Notes under the pieces: generated by a model | The model's database searches: none | The model's input: only the letters and a program-made list of their open reading frames with translations | Told to the model about the DNA's origin: nothing | Origin: Pseudomonadota bacterium | GTDB taxonomy: Bacteria; Pseudomonadota; Alphaproteobacteria; Rhizobiales; Xanthobacteraceae | Direction: 5' to 3' | Length of the DNA: 6,700 nt | Assembly (NCBI GenBank): GCA_021823875.1 | Contig: JAKAMD010000197.1 | Coordinates: 1-6,700, forward strand | Position numbers and translations under genes: made by a program | Shown: piece by piece, positions 6,659 to 6,700 of the stretch | How the letters are laid out: each line of letters starts with the position of its first letter | How positions within the stretch are numbered: position 1 is the stretch's first letter

Positions 6659-6700
6659 TCACGCGCTCCTCAGCTTGCGATCAAACCGCCGAGTGGGTTC
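6659..6700 (-). CDS. Possible 3' end of an upstream gene (partial)
   Basis: On the minus strand the last 42 bases read EPTRRFDRKLRSA followed by TGA, ending 1 nt before the phosphoesterase ATG and containing its Shine-Dalgarno. This is the spacing expected for another operon member, but a second frame (ending NPLGGLIAS at a TGA at 6670-6672) is equally open at this edge, so neither can be confirmed from so short a piece. Confidence 0.3.
   Translation of the reverse strand, partial: EPTRRFDRKLRSA

Overview
The window looks like a chromosomal segment of a GC-rich alphaproteobacterium that carries the scar of an integration event. Three things point there: uniformly high GC with GC-rich third positions; an initiator tRNA whose anticodon stem has an A-U pair where most bacteria have G-C, a variant I recall from Rhizobium-type alphaproteobacteria; and an integrase remnant with the DUF6538-type N-terminus common in alphaproteobacterial integrases. 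I cannot name a genus.

Left part (1-1318): a short Arg/Tyr/His-rich plus-strand gene of unknown function runs tail-to-tail into a minus-strand CHAD-domain gene (polyphosphate-associated helical protein); their 3' ends overlap by about 33 bp. Middle (1256-2679): a gene-poor stretch. It holds the initiator tRNA-fMet gene (1624-1700) and, 118 bp downstream, the well-started N-terminus of a tyrosine integrase that breaks off (1819 to about 2055). Directly abutting it in the opposite direction is a 58-codon fragment with a TAYHEAGHAV zinc-protease signature (2034-2210). About 470 bp without a recognisable gene follow, with some inverted repeats. This reads as the decayed end of an integrative element that used the tRNA gene.

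Right part (2680-6657): three minus-strand genes in apparent operon order: a calcineurin-type metallophosphoesterase, a large FtsH-like AAA+ zinc protease without transmembrane segments, and a DEDDh 3'-5' exonuclease. The first two overlap by 4 nt (GTGA) and are probably translationally coupled; the exonuclease follows after 61 bp. A further gene may end 1 nt before the phosphoesterase.

The most interesting unit is this three-gene cassette. The protease carries, ahead of its active AAA module, a stretch that looks like a second, degenerate AAA module. Phosphoesterase plus ATP-driven protease plus exonuclease next to an integration scar could be a defence or nucleic-acid-maintenance module. 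That is inference: I recognise the families but no named system with this composition.
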